From Chamaecyparis obtusa (taxonomy: Eukaryota; Streptophyta; Pinopsida; Cupressales; Cupressaceae), in the NCBI GenBank assembly GCA_027943335.1, contig BSBK01000760.1:2834001-2898000 (forward strand): a stretch of 64,000 nt of DNA, written 5' to 3'. The notes below the pieces were generated by a model. The model saw nothing but the letters and a program-made list of their open reading frames with translations. It was not told the DNA's origin and ran no database searches. Position 1 is the first letter of the stretch. Each line of letters starts with the position of its first letter. Shown here in pieces: positions 61,903 through 64,000 of this stretch. The position numbers and the translations under genes were made by a program.

Positions 61903-64000
61903 CTAAGTAGAATCAGGGAAGGGAATTACTCCCAACTTCTCCCTGAGATACTCAAAAGTATCCTTAGGCAAGGGCTTTGTGAATATATCTGCCAACTGAT
62001 CTTTAGTACTCACATAGTCCAACTTGACTTCTTTCTCTACCACTTTCTCTCTTAGGAAGTGATACTTGATCTCTATGTACTTTGTCTTTGCATGCATCAT
62101 AGGGTTCTTTGACATATTGATAATGCTAGTGTTATCATAGTAAATGACAATAGGATAATCAATCTGGATTCCAAAATCCTTTATCATCTATTTGATCCAA
62201 ACAATTGTAGAACAATTCAAGGCTGTTGCAACATACTCCACTTCTTCTATTGATTGAGAAATACAATTTTGTTTCTTGCTTGTCTAGGTGACAAGTCTAT
62301 CACCAAGAAACACTACTCCACCTGAAGTACTCTTTATGTCATCAACACATCCTGCCCAATCTGCATCAGTGTACACATAAAGCTCAACATTTTATGAATT
62401 AGGATACCATAGACCATAATCTATAGTGCCCTACAAGTATCTAAATATTCTTTTTACTGCCATGAGGTGACTTTGTTTAGGTTCTGCTACAAATATTCCA
62501 ACTATGCCAACTGCATTGGAAATGTTAGGTGTAGTTTGAGTAAGATATATGAGTTTACCAATCATAGACTTATACAATGTTATATCTACTACTGGTGAGT
62601 CATCTTCTTTTTTAATATTGCATCCAGTGATCATAGGATTTCCTACTGGCTTGCAATCATCCATCTTGAATTTCTTCAGTATCTCTTTCACATACTTTAA
62701 TTGATTTATGAAAATTCCTTTTTATGCCTGTTGCACATTTAGTCCCAAAAAGTACTTGATAGGATCAATCATACTCATCTCAAACTCATTATGCATTTCT
62801 TTGGCAAATTCAGAACTGAGTTTGTCATTACCTCCAATGATAATGTCATCAACAAATATAGCTACAAGTAGTAAACCTTCAAATGTATCTCTAATGAATA
62901 GACTGCAATCTGCTGCTCCTTTTGTTGAGTCCAATATTTGTTAAGTATCCATCTATTCTCTCATACCATGCTCTAGGGGTTGCTTAAGTCCATAGAGGGC
63001 CTTCTTCAATCTACATACCATATCAGGTCTGTCTGATAAGGTGAATCCTTTTGGCTACTCAATGTATACTTCTTCTTTCAAATCTCCATTCAGGAATGTT
63101 GACTTGACATCCATCTAATAAACTTTGAAGTTTTTGACAGTAGCATAGGCTAAAAAAAACTTAATGGCTTCTAATCTACTCACAGGTGCAAATGTGTCTG
63201 AATAATCAATGCCTTCTCTTTGTGCATATCCCTTACATACTAATCTTTCTTTATTTCTTACTACTATACCATCTTCATTCATCTTGTTTCTAAATATCCA
63301 CTTTGTTCCAATCACATTATTATCACTAGGTCTTGGGACTAGTTCCCAAGTGTCATTCTTAATAATCTAATCAAGTTCTTCCTTCATAGCATCATGCCAA
63401 TCTGAATCATTACAAGAATCTTCAACACTTAAAGGTTCAATCTAAGATAGTAAACATACCGCTTCACTGCTGGTTGAGTTCTTTGCTTGTGATCTTGTTA
63501 AGACTTTTCTGCTTTGATCTCCAATGATGTCTTCCTTGGAATGATTTCTTGATGTAAACTTTGGAACTTTAGGTGATGCTAACTCATCAGCCCTAGAAGT
63601 ATTTTCTTCACTTGTCTTAGGGTCATTGAGTAACACATCAATACTGTCAAACATTTCTTCAATAATTATCTCATGAGTGGAGGTTCTAAGTTCTTCAATC
63701 ATGGGTGAGTAATCATGATATATTTCTTGAATCATAAACTTTTCATTAATCTTTACATGAGCACTTTCAATGATCTTTTTCAATCTTAAATTGAAACATC
63801 TATAAGCTTTACTTTTAGTAGAGTAACCAAGAAAAATACCTTCATCACTTCTTGCATCAAACTTGCCTACTGCTTCATCCCTCTTGATGTAGCACTCGCT
63901 TCCAAAGATTCTGAAGTATTTTACTGTGGGAACATTACCAAACCATAGCTCATATGGTATTTTTTTAGCGCCAGGCCTCAATTGAATTCTATTGATGGTA
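61903..64000 (-). pseudogene. Copia B pol (end of integrase, RT, RNase H), runs off the window
   Basis: From the right: the integrase C-terminal part with IPYELWFGN and the FLGYSTKSKAYRCFN block (63,960-63,750), an acidic linker, the RT start QIIKNDTWELVPRP-like and NVIGTKWIFRNKMNEDG (63,370-63,260), the KALYGLKQ block, RT motif FVDD (about 62,840), and RNase H with the DNTSIIN and TKPLPKDTF ends, closing at 61,903. Most of it shares one frame. A one-base loss near 62,975 and a compensating change before 62,934 shift a short piece. Stops near 63,439, 63,375, 63,112, 63,055, 62,430 and 62,188 fit CAG-to-TAG; one in the RNase H replaces Trp. Protease and gag are outside the window. It is close kin of Copia A by protein wording. 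Confidence 0.93.

Noticed and set aside
1..64000. tRNA, rRNA or organelle DNA insertions
   Set aside because: No cloverleaf-like sequence with A/B boxes, no rRNA core motif and no recognisable plastid or mitochondrial gene was seen by reading. A covariance-model search would be needed to exclude degenerate copies.

Overview
The window looks like repeat-dense nuclear DNA from a seed plant with a large genome. It is AT-rich, has no intact host gene, and nearly every kilobase can be assigned to LTR retrotransposons of plant type: Ty3/Gypsy elements with a dual RNase H, G-patch and CCHC motifs, and Ty1/Copia elements primed from initiator Met-tRNA. I cannot name the species. A gymnosperm-like genome is a guess from the old, heavily nested elements. 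No tRNA, rRNA, CRISPR array or bacterial operon was seen.

The left half (1,982-30,505) is a four-level nest that I resolved from LTR pairs and target-site duplications (TSDs). Gypsy G1 (minus strand, TSD ATACC) contains Gypsy G4 (minus; one LTR truncated). G4 contains Gypsy G2 (minus, TSD ATGCC). G2 contains Copia A (plus, 13,816-20,835, TSD TTATG, two LTRs of exactly 1,200 bp). None of the three Gypsy elements carries reverse transcriptase. G1 has an ORF with a protease-like domain followed by a G-patch and a CCHC box. G4 has gag-protease only. G2 has a long unrecognised ORF where gag and pol should be. Copia A has a full gag-pol order, broken by one frameshift and six stops.

The middle (35,788-51,568) is Gypsy G3 (plus, TSD CAACC), a full-length but decayed relative of G2 with gag, protease, RT, two RNase H domains and integrase. 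It has a 926-bp tandem duplication across its PPT/3' LTR junction and a 178-bp tandem repeat in its leader. G3 sits inside a decayed coding sequence of about 1,090 codons on the minus strand (P1, 53,456-51,569 then 35,787-34,392), and the reading frame resumes exactly across the TSD. A diverged relative (P2, 55,172-58,620, plus) lies head-to-head with P1. I do not recognise this protein family.

The right end (58,621-64,000) holds two related minus-strand Copia elements. Copia C is represented by its 3' LTR and a short internal piece, and it truncates P2. Copia B (3' LTR plus pol to RT and part of integrase, running off the window) follows directly inside C's internal region.

A theme across all families is that most in-frame stops are explained by a single C-to-T change in CAG, CAA or CGA (or G-to-A in TGG). 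This is the pattern expected from long-term deamination of methylated cytosines. Where elements belong together, the nest gives the order of events: G1, then G4, then G2, then Copia A. P1 is older than G3, and P2 is older than Copia C.
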